Source: Granulicatella balaenopterae
Lineage (GTDB): Bacteria; Bacillota; Bacilli; Lactobacillales; Aerococcaceae
Direction: 5' to 3'
DNA: 63,136 nt
Assembly: GCF_900111135.1 (NCBI RefSeq)
Contig: NZ_FOGF01000008.1
Span: forward strand, 1 to 63,136
Positions 50,821-61,000 of this stretch are shown one piece after another; the first letter of the stretch is position 1, and each line of letters starts with the position of its first letter. Made by a program: the position numbers and the translations under genes. The notes beneath the pieces are model-generated. The model searched no databases. It saw nothing but the letters and a program-made list of their open reading frames with translations, and was not told the origin of the DNA.

Positions 50821-51948
50821 ATGAAACAGAAAAATATTGCCATTATTGGGGCAGGAATTGTCGGTTCAACAGCAGCCTTCAAATTAGCTAAAGCAGGCAT
50901 TAATGTTACTGTTTTCGATGAAGGTACTGGACAAGCAACTGCTGGAGCAGCGGGAATTATTTGCCCATGGTTATCACAAAGAAGAAATAAAGAATGGTAT
51001 CACCTAACATCTACTGGCGCAAGCTATTATCCTCAATTAATGGCCGAACTTGAAAAAGAAAATATAGCAGAAATCCCCTATAAACAAGTCGGTACTTATG
51101 TCTTTAAACATAAAGAACAACAATTAGAAAAACTATTAAAAATCGCTCAAAAACGGCGTGAAGATGCTCCGATGATTGGTGACTTAAAAATTGTTACAAA
51201 AGAAGAAATCCAAGAAAAAATCCCTGGTTGGCAAGGACAAGATGGCGCTGTTTTTTGTAGTGGAGGTGGTCGTGTTGATGGTAAATTATTAACCGAGGAA
51301 CTACTAACATTAGCCAAAAAATACGGTGCAACCATTATCCGTAAAAAAGTTAGCTTAACATTATATAAAGAACGAATTTTCGTTGTAAACGATGGAGAAA
51401 TGCAAGAATTCGACCAAATCATCTTAGCAACTGGCGCATGGTTAAAAGAAATCTTGAGTCCCTTACCATTATCAGTCGATGTTCGTCCACAAAAAGGGCA
51501 ATTAATCGAAATACAAATGGATACTACCAAATACTACACTGATAACTGGCCAGTTTGTATGTTACATGGGGAGATTGATTTTTTACCATTCCATAATGGA
51601 CGTATTATTGTTGGGGCAACTCATGAGAATGATAAAGGTTTTGATTTAACACCTGATAAAGAATTGCAAAATCATATGTATGAAGAAGTTATTAAACTAT
51701 ACCCAGGACTAAAAAACTATCCAATTGATCGTGACCGCATCGGAACTCGTGCCTATACATCAGACTTTGCACCATTCTTTGGCCAATTAGCTGATTACCC
51801 ACAATTATTAGTAGCAAGTGGCTTAGGCTCATCTGGCTTAACTTCTGGAGCATATATTGGTGAATTATTAAGTCAAGTCGCACAAGGTACTACACCTGAT
51901 TTCCCATGCGAAAACTATAATCCAGCTAATTATATTCACAAAAAATAA
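50821..51948 (+). CDS. FAD-dependent oxidoreductase, DadA/glycine oxidase-like
   Basis: The 375-residue flavoprotein has the dinucleotide fold GAGIVGS (10-16) with VFDEG at the end of the second strand, then GQATAGAAGIICPWLSQRR. LATGAWLKEI and the C-terminal VASGLGSSGLTSGAYIGELL complete the D-amino acid oxidase (DAO) family layout. It probably oxidises an amino acid or amine; the substrate is not shown by the sequence. It stands alone between glmU and mscL on the plus strand, and no terminator is obvious after it. Confidence 0.85.
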   Translation: MKQKNIAIIGAGIVGSTAAFKLAKAGINVTVFDEGTGQATAGAAGIICPWLSQRRNKEWYHLTSTGASYYPQLMAELEKENIAEIPYKQVGTYVFKHKEQQLEKLLKIAQKRREDAPMIGDLKIVTKEEIQEKIPGWQGQDGAVFCSGGGRVDGKLLTEELLTLAKKYGATIIRKKVSLTLYKERIFVVNDGEMQEFDQIILATGAWLKEILSPLPLSVDVRPQKGQLIEIQMDTTKYYTDNWPVCMLHGEIDFLPFHNGRIIVGATHENDKGFDLTPDKELQNHMYEEVIKLYPGLKNYPIDRDRIGTRAYTSDFAPFFGQLADYPQLLVASGLGSSGLTSGAYIGELLSQVAQGTTPDFPCENYNPANYIHKK

Positions 51949-52049
51949 ACATGAACTTTAACAACTTAAACACAATACCACAAAAATGTTGACTTACACA
52001 TTTTGAAAACAGATTATTTGACTGAAAAATGTATAAAAAATGTAATCAT

Positions 52050-52078
52050 TTGTAATTTTCAAAAAAATAGATTATACT
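52050..52078 (+). promoter_or_regulatory. Promoter of mscL
   Basis: -35 TTGTAA (52050-52055), a 17-base spacer and -10 TATACT (52073-52078), 37 bases before the start codon. Confidence 0.7.
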
Positions 52079-52115
52079 AGTCAAGTATCTCAAAAAGTAC
52101 GAAAGGAAGTCGACT

Positions 52116-52499
52116 ATGTTAAAAGAATTTAAAGAATTTTTAATGCGTGGTAATGTGATTGATTTAGCAGTAGCTGTTGTTATCGGTGGAGCTTTCCAAA
52201 AGATTGTTTCAGCGCTTGTAACAGCTATTATTAATCCAATTATCGCAGCTATCTTCAATGCTGAAGCAATCGCTAAAGTTGTTTGGACAATTGGTTCTGT
52301 TAATTTAGGTGTTGGTGAATTAGCCGCAGCTATTATTAACTTTCTGATTGTGGGAGCTGTTTTATTCGTTGTTGTTAAAGCAATGAATACTGCTCAAAAT
52401 TTACGCAAAAAAGACGAAGAAGTTGTTGAAGAAGTACCTGCTACTCCTACAACTGAAGAGTTATTAGCTCAAATTCGTGATTTATTAGCGGACAAATAA
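52116..52499 (+). CDS. mscL: Large-conductance mechanosensitive channel MscL
   Basis: The 127-residue channel opens in hypo-osmotic shock. The family signature is [20 protein letters not shown], with TM1 continuing to [12 protein letters not shown]2 at about residues 67-89 ([20 protein letters not shown]) and a C-terminal helical bundle ([14 protein letters not shown]). RBS GAAAGGAAG. Confidence 0.97.
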   Translation: MLKEFKEFLMRGNVIDLAVAVVIGGAFQKIVSALVTAIINPIIAAIFNAEAIAKVVWTIGSVNLGVGELAAAIINFLIVGAVLFVVVKAMNTAQNLRKKDEEVVEEVPATPTTEELLAQIRDLLADK

Positions 52500-52545
52500 T
52501 AAAAAACTATCAAATCCACCTCAAAATGGTTTGATAGTTTTTTTG
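52499..52545. terminator. Bidirectional terminator between mscL and rsmI
   Basis: AACTATCAAA pairs with TTTGATAGTT around an internal TCCACC/GG bulge, with a T-run on the plus strand (TTTTTTT) and a matching run on the minus strand. It serves the two convergent genes. Confidence 0.85.
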
Positions 52546-52552
52546 TATACTG

Positions 52553-53440
52553 TTATTGATGAATAATGGAATAGACTTCTTGCTTACGTAAAGAGCGATC
52601 TTTCGCAACTTTTTTAATCGCATCTTTTTGACTTAAACCATCTGTATCAATTAAATGTTGGACATGTTCTTCGATTGATAATGCTAATAATTGTTCATCA
52701 TCCGAATTATCGGCAATTGATTGTAAACTTTGCGCAGTTTTGGCACCAATTAAAATACAGCATTCACCTTTCAAATCTTCCTCATGAACTAATTCAACTA
52801 ATTCCTCAGCCGTACCACGAATGAACTCTTCATATTTCTTCGTTAATTCACGGCATAATACCACTTCTTGCTCACGACCATAGACTTCACTAATTTGATT
52901 GAAGCATTCTTTCAAGCGATATGGTGATTCATAAATAATAACCGTTTCCGGGCGACTCTTTAATAATGCTAATTGCTCTTTACGCTCACGTTTTTGACGA
53001 CCTAAAAATCCATAGAAATAAAATGGTTGTGGCACTAAACCTGATGCAATTAAAGCAGTAATCCCAGCATTAGCCCCCGGTAATGGAACAACCGTAATAT
53101 CTTGTTCAATACAGGCTTGAACTAATTCAAAACCTGGATCACTAATTGATGGTGTTCCCGCATCACTTACTTGCGCAAATGTTTTCCCTGACTGTATCAT
53201 TTCAATGACTTGTGGAATCCGTTCTCTTGTATTATGCTCATGGAAACTCATTTGTGATGTATTAATGTCAAAATGATTTAATAACTTTTGTGTATGTCTA
53301 GTATCTTCCGCTAAAATAATATCAACTTCTGCTAAAGTACGGACTGCTCTAAAAGTCATATCTTCTAAATTTCCAATTGGTGTTGGCACTAAATATAAAC
53401 ACCCCATTACATCTGGGGAAAAACTCTTTTGTCTATTCAT
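52553..53440 (-). CDS. rsmI: 16S rRNA (cytidine(1402)-2'-O)-methyltransferase
   Basis: I start at the ATG at 53440 (MNRQKSFSPDV, 295 residues) with GGAG upstream; a GTG three codons earlier sits too close to it. The tetrapyrrole-methylase fold is shown by LYLVPTPIGNLEDMTFRA, ILAEDTRHTQKLL, VSDAGTPSISDPG and the PLPGANAGITALIASG stretch. It methylates C1402 in the decoding centre. It overlaps the GIY-YIG gene by 8 bases. Confidence 0.96.
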   Translation of the reverse strand: MNRQKSFSPDVMGCLYLVPTPIGNLEDMTFRAVRTLAEVDIILAEDTRHTQKLLNHFDINTSQMSFHEHNTRERIPQVIEMIQSGKTFAQVSDAGTPSISDPGFELVQACIEQDITVVPLPGANAGITALIASGLVPQPFYFYGFLGRQKRERKEQLALLKSRPETVIIYESPYRLKECFNQISEVYGREQEVVLCRELTKKYEEFIRGTAEELVELVHEEDLKGECCILIGAKTAQSLQSIADNSDDEQLLALSIEEHVQHLIDTDGLSQKDAIKKVAKDRSLRKQEVYSIIHQ

Positions 53441-53759
53441 CTTTTCCACTCTCCTCTAACAGCTCAATTACTGGTTTTTGTACTTTTTCTAAATCTATTT
53501 GATGCTCTTTTAAAAAAGCTATCTTCTTTGATCGTGTCTGTTTTTTAAAGGCAGCTTCAGCTTTTAAGGCACTGCTTTTATCAAGGTATTCCTTAGCAAA
53601 TAATAATCTAACTGGACGACGAATCTTCGTATATTTGGCACCCTTTCCGGCATTATGAGTCTTTACTCGACTTAAAAAATCTGTACTATAACCAGTATAT
53701 AAAGTCTGATCTTTACAATAGACAATATACATATAGTGACTCTTTTTATTATTCGTCAT
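53433..53759 (-). CDS. GIY-YIG domain protein (YazA-like)
   Basis: I start at the ATG at 53759 (MTNNKKSHYMYIVYC, 108 residues) inside the trmN6 3' end, with GGTG upstream. The GIY-YIG core is YMYIVYCKDQTLYTGYSTD, followed by RVKTHNAGKGAKYTKIRRP. Such single-domain proteins (UPF0213) are commonly encoded between trmN6 and rsmI. A nuclease fold is present but the cellular role is unknown. Confidence 0.92.
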   Translation of the reverse strand: MTNNKKSHYMYIVYCKDQTLYTGYSTDFLSRVKTHNAGKGAKYTKIRRPVRLLFAKEYLDKSSALKAEAAFKKQTRSKKIAFLKEHQIDLEKVQKPVIELLEESGKDE

Positions 53760-54510
53760 CGGCTTCACCAAATAACACCTGCTTCAGCTCGCTCGTATAG
53801 TCACCTTGTTCATCAAAAACTACTAATTCCGGCAAAATACGCATACCTCCTAATCCACCATCTTTAATAAATTCAATCAGCATAATATTACTCTCTTTCC
53901 CTTTTTTAGGGCTAACAAATTGCACACGTTTTGGTTCCAAACGATATTTGCGTGCTAAAATAATTATATCTGCCATACGATCAGGACGATGAACCATATA
54001 CGCTTTCCCTTTCATCTTCAATAAACCGCTCATTGCTTCTAATAATTCTTCTAAGGGCAAGGCTACTTCATGACGAGCCAAAGTGTAACTATCTAATTTG
54101 TTGGTTAAATTCTTCTTAGCCACTTTAAAATATGGTGGATTACACGTAATTACATCCACTGAATCCTTCGCAATAACACCTTTCAGCTCCCTTACATCTG
54201 CTTGTAAAAACGATACTTTCTCTTCTAAATTGTTCATTGCTACCGTTCTTTTTGCCATATCTACTAAAGCACTTTGCAATTCTACCCCTAAAATTTTATT
54301 CTTAGTTTTAGCTGTTAATAAAAAGGCTACCGCCCCATTTCCTGAACATAAATCCACAACAACACCTTTTTTTGTACGAGGTAAACTAGCAAAATCTGCT
54401 AACAACACCGCATCTAACGAAAAAGAAAAGACCTGACTACTTTGAATAATTGAAATACCCTCACGTTCCAAACGATCAATGCGTTCCCCTTCTTTTAATT
54501 CTATCTTCAT
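53749..54510 (-). CDS. trmN6: tRNA1(Val) (adenine(37)-N6)-methyltransferase-like
   Basis: The 253-residue Rossmann methyltransferase has motif I VDLCSGNGAVAFLL (near residue 50) and the N6-adenine motif CNPPYFK (near residue 124). Family members methylate A37 of tRNA-Val in Escherichia coli; the Firmicute homologues are assigned by similarity. It overlaps the GIY-YIG gene by 11 bases. Confidence 0.9.
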   Translation of the reverse strand: MKIELKEGERIDRLEREGISIIQSSQVFSFSLDAVLLADFASLPRTKKGVVVDLCSGNGAVAFLLTAKTKNKILGVELQSALVDMAKRTVAMNNLEEKVSFLQADVRELKGVIAKDSVDVITCNPPYFKVAKKNLTNKLDSYTLARHEVALPLEELLEAMSGLLKMKGKAYMVHRPDRMADIIILARKYRLEPKRVQFVSPKKGKESNIMLIEFIKDGGLGGMRILPELVVFDEQGDYTSELKQVLFGEADDE

Positions 54511-54601
54511 TATTTCCCCACCTTTAACATCATTAAAAAAAGCAAATCTTCATAGGTATTATACCATAGATAGATTTGCTCTGAAAAATAGTCTATAAAT
54601 C

Positions 54602-54946
54602 CTATTCACCATACAAAATATCTGTACAAAACATACATTCTTCATCATTTTCACGACGCTTACCATAATATAAATTACAAATATGGAACCCTTCATGATA
54701 AATATTTTCTAAGTTTAATAATGATTTACTCATTGATGACTCAATTTCTTGACCTTCTATAATGATTTCATCAGGCTCTTGCAAGCTATCTAAACGATCT
54801 TTTAAATGTTTATTTTCCATTGCAAGATTATGATTTTCTTCCATTAAAGTAACTAATTCCCCTTCTAATTGGGTAATTTCTGCAAGTTGTTCTGTGGCTG
54901 ATTCTTTTAATCTTGCTAATCGATCTAATACCTCACGATTTTGCAT
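54602..54946 (-). CDS. yabA: DNA replication initiation control protein YabA
   Basis: The 114-residue protein has an N-terminal coiled coil (about 1-60, for tetramer formation) and a C-terminal zinc site HxC...CxxC (HICNLYY, EECMFC). YabA binds DnaA and DnaN and limits initiation. It lies 19 bases after ricT, in the standard tmk-darA-holB-ricT-yabA order. Confidence 0.94.
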   Translation of the reverse strand: MQNREVLDRLARLKESATEQLAEITQLEGELVTLMEENHNLAMENKHLKDRLDSLQEPDEIIIEGQEIESSMSKSLLNLENIYHEGFHICNLYYGKRRENDEECMFCTDILYGE

Positions 54947-54965
54947 ATCGACACCTCATCTTTAT

Positions 54966-55793
54966 TTAATTCTCATTTTCTGTGACTCTAACCATACTTT
55001 TATCAAATTCATTGAAATAATAATCGACTTTTTGGCGGGATTCAAATACAAAGACGGTAATCACCATTTCCAAAATATTTAAACCAACAACTTTGCCACG
55101 GCCGTCTGGAGTATCAATCTCACGACCAATATCAGGCATTTTTTTACGAATCTCTTCATAAGTCTCATTCTCAAAACTCAAACAACACATTAAACGCCCA
55201 CAAATCCCTGAAATTTTAGTTGGATTCAATGATAAATGCTGCTCGCGGGCCATTTTAATGGATACTGGTGTAAAGTCGCCTAAAAACGATGAACAACATA
55301 GCTGGCGTCCACAAATTCCAATGCCACCAACGATTTGCGCTTCATCACGCACACCGATTTGACGTAATTCAATACGTGTATGATAAATTGCTGCTAATTC
55401 TTTAACTAATTGACGGAAATCAACTCTGGAATCAGAACTAAATTTAATCATTAAACGTTCACGCATCAAGGTATACTCCGCAGAAATCACTTTCATTGGT
55501 AATTCTAAGTTTTCGATAATTTCTCTTGTTTTAATGACAATATCTTTACAATCCGCTTCATTCTTAGCTATTTTTTTCAAATCAATCTGATCGACCAGAC
55601 GTTTAATCTCTTTTTTGTTTTCTAAATAATCATCTTCTTGAATATCGCTACGAACACACTTTACCATAGCAATCTCTAACACCTTATTACGTTCTATAAC
55701 TAATTGGTCATCTACTTGAACTGGAAAATTTGGAACTTGATAATAAAAAATATCTCCAAATGATTCAAATGTGACTCCTATTGCTTTTTTCAT
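54966..55793 (-). CDS. ricT: PSP1-domain protein RicT (YaaT)
   Basis: The 275-residue protein has the PSP1 domain and two CGRQLCC/CGRLMCC clusters, near residues 160 and 195. In Bacillus these bind an Fe-S cluster in the RicAFT complex that promotes RNase Y processing. It is full length. RBS AAAGGTG. Confidence 0.93.
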   Translation of the reverse strand: MKKAIGVTFESFGDIFYYQVPNFPVQVDDQLVIERNKVLEIAMVKCVRSDIQEDDYLENKKEIKRLVDQIDLKKIAKNEADCKDIVIKTREIIENLELPMKVISAEYTLMRERLMIKFSSDSRVDFRQLVKELAAIYHTRIELRQIGVRDEAQIVGGIGICGRQLCCSSFLGDFTPVSIKMAREQHLSLNPTKISGICGRLMCCLSFENETYEEIRKKMPDIGREIDTPDGRGKVVGLNILEMVITVFVFESRQKVDYYFNEFDKSMVRVTENEN

Positions 55794-55821
55794 CTTTGCT
55801 CACCTTTCTATTGCATGCTTA

Positions 55822-56775
55822 TCAATTTGGCAGACACCATTCTTCTAAAATACCTTGTACGCCAACATTTGATTGCTGCATTTTCATCGCCTGATAGACT
55901 TTTTCGATTTTCATTAACCAATATTGTGTGGTAGTTTTACTAGCTAATGCTTGATAATCGTTCAGTTTTTCTGGTTGGATTAATTGGTCAGCAGTTTTTT
56001 CACATACACATAACATATCTCGACAATAAAATGCGATCATTTCTAATAATTGCTGTTCTTGCTTTTTGTTTTCTAAAATAGGTTTTAATTTTGTTTGAAC
56101 CATCATAAACGCTTGGGGGTAATACTCCACTGAACGGATAAACCATTGCCAACTTTCTTGCTTCAAACTAATAAACGATTCCGACTCAGCTAAATCAATC
56201 GCTTCTGATTCTGACTGGGTTAAATACGAAATAAACTTCGCCAATGACTCATGTACTCCCTTTTCCATCAACTTCTCTTCAAACTGCTGGCTACTCGTAG
56301 GAATCACCCGCACCACTTGACAACGTGATTGAATAGTTGGCAAAACCTTAGCAACATTCTCAGTTAATAAAAAGAAATACACTTCCACAATCGGTTCTTC
56401 CAAAAATTTTAATAAGCTATTACTAGCTCCTAGCGTCATTTGATCAGCTTGATGTAAGATACATACTTTTTTAGAGCTTTCCATACCACTTGTTGCTAAT
56501 CGCTGACGTAATTCACGGATCTGGTCTACCTTAATTGACTGTCCATCCGGAAAAACTTCCACCACATCCACTAAATGATTATTAGCCACTTTCACGCATT
56601 GCGGACATGTTAGGCATGGTGCTTCTCCCTCTTGACGATTCTCACAATATAATGCTTGGGTAATAAATTGAACTAATTCTCGTTTACCGCTACCTTTCAT
56701 CCCATCAATAATATAAGCATGCACTAAACGCTTATGATCAATAGTCTTAATAAAGGCTTCCTTCAAATAATCCAT
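55822..56775 (-). CDS. holB: DNA polymerase III subunit delta'
   Basis: I start at the ATG at 56775 (MDYLKEAFIKT, 317 residues) with AGGA upstream, overlapping the darA stop region but not its code. It has a P-loop like GMKGSGKRELV near residue 26 and a zinc module CENRQEGEAPCLTCPQC (landmark). LLKFLEEP is the clamp-loader motif. It loads the beta clamp with DnaX and HolA. Confidence 0.94.
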   Translation of the reverse strand: MDYLKEAFIKTIDHKRLVHAYIIDGMKGSGKRELVQFITQALYCENRQEGEAPCLTCPQCVKVANNHLVDVVEVFPDGQSIKVDQIRELRQRLATSGMESSKKVCILHQADQMTLGASNSLLKFLEEPIVEVYFFLLTENVAKVLPTIQSRCQVVRVIPTSSQQFEEKLMEKGVHESLAKFISYLTQSESEAIDLAESESFISLKQESWQWFIRSVEYYPQAFMMVQTKLKPILENKKQEQQLLEMIAFYCRDMLCVCEKTADQLIQPEKLNDYQALASKTTTQYWLMKIEKVYQAMKMQQSNVGVQGILEEWCLPN

Positions 56776-56786
56776 TTCTATCAATC

Positions 56787-57116
56787 CTAGAATCTAAAGA
56801 ATGACTCAATTGGTACAACAAAGACAGTCGCTCCACCAACTTGAACTGGAATTGGAAATGACATACTTGAATCCATTGCTGTATCCAAATGCATTGGTAG
56901 TGTTGTATATTGTTCACGTGATTGACAATTTTCACGAATAATATCCAATGCTTCCTCAACACGTTCTTCTTCAATCCCAACTAAAAAAGTTGTATTACCT
57001 GCACGTAGGAATCCTCCTGTTGTTGATAATCTTGTTGCACGAATATTCGCATCAACAAATTCATCACCTAATACATGTGCATCTTTATCTTGTACAATCG
57101 CAATAATTAATTTCAT
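56787..57116 (-). CDS. darA: Cyclic di-AMP receptor DarA (PII-like)
   Basis: The 109-residue protein has the PII-like fold: MKLIIAIVQDKDAHVL, TRLSTTGGFLRAGNTTFLVG and a C-terminal VPIESFFRF. The TTGGFLRAGNTT stretch is the binding loop for cyclic di-AMP in Bacillus and Listeria homologues. It lies between tmk (18 bases upstream) and holB. Confidence 0.95.
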   Translation of the reverse strand: MKLIIAIVQDKDAHVLGDEFVDANIRATRLSTTGGFLRAGNTTFLVGIEEERVEEALDIIRENCQSREQYTTLPMHLDTAMDSSMSFPIPVQVGGATVFVVPIESFFRF

Positions 57117-57133
57117 CTTAATACCCCTTTCTA

Positions 57134-57781
57134 TTATTTATCAAAAAATTGTGGGAATTTCTCTACAATACTATTATAACATTTTTCTACCACTTCTTCG
57201 ATAGGCGCCGTAGCATCTACCACGATAAATCGTTCTTTTTCTTCAGCTACTAATGCTAAGTAACCTTGACGTACTTTTTGGTGAAACGCTAAACCTTCTT
57301 GATCTAAACGGTCAAATTGTCTTTCACCACGAGCTTTATAAATTCTTTCCAACCCTACTTCTGATGGCACATCTAAGTAAAGGGTGATATCTGGTCGTAA
57401 TCCTGCTGTAGCAAATTGATTCAATTGACGAATTTCTTCTACACCAATACCACGCGCAACGCCTTGATAAGCAACTGAGCTATCAACAAAGCGATCACAA
57501 AAAATCATATCTTCATTAGCTAAAGTTGGTAACACAATATCGGTTAAATGTTGTCGACGAGCCGCCGCATATAAAATGGCTTCTGTACGAACATCCATTT
57601 CTTGATGATTCACATCTAAAATAATGCCCCTAATACTTTCCGCAATATTGCTACCTCCTGGTTCTCTTGTTGAGATAATATTTTTAGTTGTTTTTGCTTG
57701 TAAACGAGGAAGTAATTCCTTAATAACGCTTGTTTTTCCTGCGCCGTCTGGTCCTTCCATTGTAATAAATAATCCTACCAC
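57134..57781 (-). CDS. tmk: Thymidylate kinase
   Basis: The 215-residue kinase makes dTDP. The P-loop is MEGPDGAGKTS (8-18), with the DR(F/H/Y) motif FCDRFVDSSVAYQG and the LID around RGERQFDRLDQEG. The start is GTG behind GAGGGG. It heads the tmk-darA-holB-ricT-yabA-trmN6 series. Confidence 0.97.
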   Translation of the reverse strand: MVGLFITMEGPDGAGKTSVIKELLPRLQAKTTKNIISTREPGGSNIAESIRGIILDVNHQEMDVRTEAILYAAARRQHLTDIVLPTLANEDMIFCDRFVDSSVAYQGVARGIGVEEIRQLNQFATAGLRPDITLYLDVPSEVGLERIYKARGERQFDRLDQEGLAFHQKVRQGYLALVAEEKERFIVVDATAPIEEVVEKCYNSIVEKFPQFFDK

Positions 57782-57826
57782 AAGATCCCCTCATTTCTTC
57801 TATATTTCTTAATATATTTACCCTTC

Positions 57827-57832
57827 ATTATA
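57827..57832 (-). promoter_or_regulatory. Candidate -10 before tmk
   Basis: A minus-strand TATAAT lies 46 bases before tmk, with no convincing -35. The rest of the 310-base gap 57782-58091 shows only AT-rich DNA and the terminator of the next gene. Confidence 0.4.
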
Positions 57833-58026
57833 CGATACATTCACCCCTTTTGACTATCGATTTCACCTATCTTTCTAGAATTTATTAAAACAAGTATAAA
57901 ATCTTTTTAACTGTCATTTAAGGAATTACTTAATTGGTAATCTTATTACATCATAATATCTGTATGAACCAGAACTTCCCTACTACATCTTTACCACTTA
58001 CTAGATTCGTCCACTGCTTCATGCAC

Positions 58027-58057
58027 AAAAAAAGAGACTAAGCTTTTGCCTAGTCCC
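58027..58057 (-). terminator. Terminator of the M14 peptidase gene
   Basis: On the minus strand GGGACTAGGC pairs with GCTTAGTCTC around AAAA, with one wobble and one mismatch, and seven T residues follow. Confidence 0.85.
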
Positions 58058-58091
58058 TTTATTATTATTTAGTTATCATTATTAAAAATGA

Positions 58092-61000
58092 CTATTTTTT
58101 CCAATAACCATTTGAACCTACATAATAACCATTCACATATTGTTTACGAGCATAACGGCCATCTTCTTTTATGAAGCACCAACCTTTGCCATCATAAACC
58201 CATTCATTACTTGCCATATCGCCCCATTGTTTTAGGTAATATTTGCCAACCCATTCATCATGTGCGTATGTACCGTCTTTATGAATATAGTACCAGTGAC
58301 CATTATCGTAATACCAGCCATCTGTAGCCATTTGACCATATTGTGTCAAGAAGTAGCCATCTACCCATTCATCATGTGCATATGTACCATCTTCGTGAAT
58401 ATAGTACCAGTCACCTTTATCATAGTACCAGCCACCTTTAGCCATTTGACCATATTGTGTTAAGAAGTAGCCATCTACCCATTCATCATGTGCATATGTA
58501 CCATCTTCGTGAATATAGTACCAGTCACCTTTATCATAGTACCAACCATCTGTAGCCATTTTACCATATTGTGTTAAGAAGTAACCACTAACCCATTCAT
58601 CACGAGCGTATTTACCATCAGCTTTTAAGTAATAGTCGCCTTTGTAATTATCATCGTGAATCCATTGTGATGTTACTTTTTCGCCATCTTGATAGTAGTA
58701 ATCGCCATCCCAACCTTGTTTTACAATTGGTTTTTCTGGAGCTACTGCTTTTTGTAAAGTACCATTATAGATAGCATTAGTTACCCAGCGGTAGAAGTAT
58801 TGTGAGTGCATTCTGTGTGTTGGATCCCCAGCATATACGAATAATGGGAAGTCTTTGAATGTTCCTTCGATAGCCATTGTTTTATTAGCTAAAACTTCAT
58901 TACCTGGCCACCAACCAGTTTGGAAGTAATCTTTGTCATTAACTTTAACAACTTCATTAAATCCTTCTGGTGTAGCATTAATCCAGCTACCTGATGCACT
59001 ATATAATAAGTCATCTGCAGTATAACCATTAGAGTATACATTATCAGTATCAATAGTTACATGCATTAAACCTTCATGTGAGTAACCAGTTGCTTCTGCA
59101 TCAAAGCCATCTAAGATTCCTAAATCTTCTAAGTTAGCCATTGCAGTACCACCAAGAACGATAACTGGTTTGTTACCAAACATTTTTTCATCATAACGGT
59201 GATCTTCTAAAGCAATAATATCAGCAGCTTCTGGATCGTCTACTACTGTAAAGCCAACTTGTTCTAATGCCATGTAAGTAGATGTTGGTAATTCAGCACC
59301 AGCCCACCATGCGTTTTGTTTATTAACATATACTTTAATATCATTAGCGATACGAGCATCTGTTAATGATGAGTAGTCTGTTAGAGGTTCAGCTACAACA
59401 GATACATTTGCTTTTAATTTATTAAGAGTGTCTGCTGACATTGCAAAACCATTTTCAGTGAAGTAAATAGTTTCACCTTGTTTCAATAAATCATTCACTT
59501 CTTTAATAACATAAATAGAGTTATTAGCTACTTGATAGTATTCACCTTCTTCAATTGCTGCTTGTGGTGCATCTGTATGAGATACTTCACCTAATTTGCC
59601 ATCTAATTCTTTAGCTTTATCTTTATAGATTGGAGTAGATTCAAATCCACGCATTTCTGGCATGTCCATAACTACTTCAGCATACATCGCTTTCCAAGCA
59701 GATTCATCGGCGCCATCATATAGACAGTAGTTTGCATAGCCACGTTTAGCTTGAGCCATATCAACTACTAAGTCACCTTTCTTGAAGCCGTCAACATCTT
59801 CTGTTAATTGTTTTAATTCAACACCATTACGAGCGAAGTATTCAATCATTGCGTAAGATTGTTCCACATCATATTTCTTAGATGGTGTCATTGAAATTAC
59901 ATAATAATCTGGGAAGAATTGTCCATCTACTTTATTAGGACGTCCTACTACTTCACCTTTTGGACCTACTAATTGATTTTCAGCATCTTGGGATTCAACT
60001 TTATTAACACCACGAGAATAGTATTTCAAGCGATTTTCAAAGACTAATTTACGGTTAGTATTTAAGTAATCAATACTACCAAATAATGCATTAACCCCTG
60101 CTTTAAATGATTCTTCATTACCTTGAGGGATTTCCATTGTATGAGCTAAGATACCATGGTACAAGCCATATACACCAGTGTAACCAGCGAAGGCGTCATC
60201 CCAGCCATCTCCCCAATAGTGTTTAGGAATCATAAATCCTTCATATTTAGAAGCATGTAATCCTGCACGACCTAAGTGACGAGCGTGGTCAACTGATGAG
60301 TCAGCAAAGATATCATATTCAAAGTTAGGATCATGTGGAGGTGTTGATGGTTCGATTAAGTATTCTGATACGAAACCATGAACATCCACGATTGAGATTG
60401 GATTCCATTTATTGATTTGTGCAATAGTTGCTCTTGGTTCTGGGTTCACTTGATAACACGCATCACGGTTAGGGTCCATACCATTAACTAATGTACGGAA
60501 GTTTTCATAGTCGCCATCAGGGTTTTCTAAGAATGTAAATACAAAGATAAAGCGATCTAATAAATCTTTTACATTTAGCGTTACTGTTCTTGTTGCGCCT
60601 AATTCTTCAATTTGTGGATTACCATCTTCGTCATAATAACGTTCCCCACCACTTACATATGTTTCAAAAGTAATGGTATCTTTTGTAGCGATTTGTTTGA
60701 ACGCTTCTGTTACCACGTCAGGAGCTGGTTGTTCATCAGCGTGAGTATTGTGAATATAGATTGGTAATTTATAATCTAATTTATCTTCTTGTAATAATTT
60801 TAATAAATCGTCTGGAGTAGCTAACATATCTTTACCAGTACCATTTAAGTAACCATCAATTGATGCTTGGTCTTTAGCAACAATTCCCATTGGAATATCA
60901 CGACCGCGTAAAGTTGTACCGATCTTTTCAATTTTAACTAAACGATCTGTTGCATTTTCTGCATAGTTATAGACTTCTTTTTTACGTTCTTCGGCAGTAC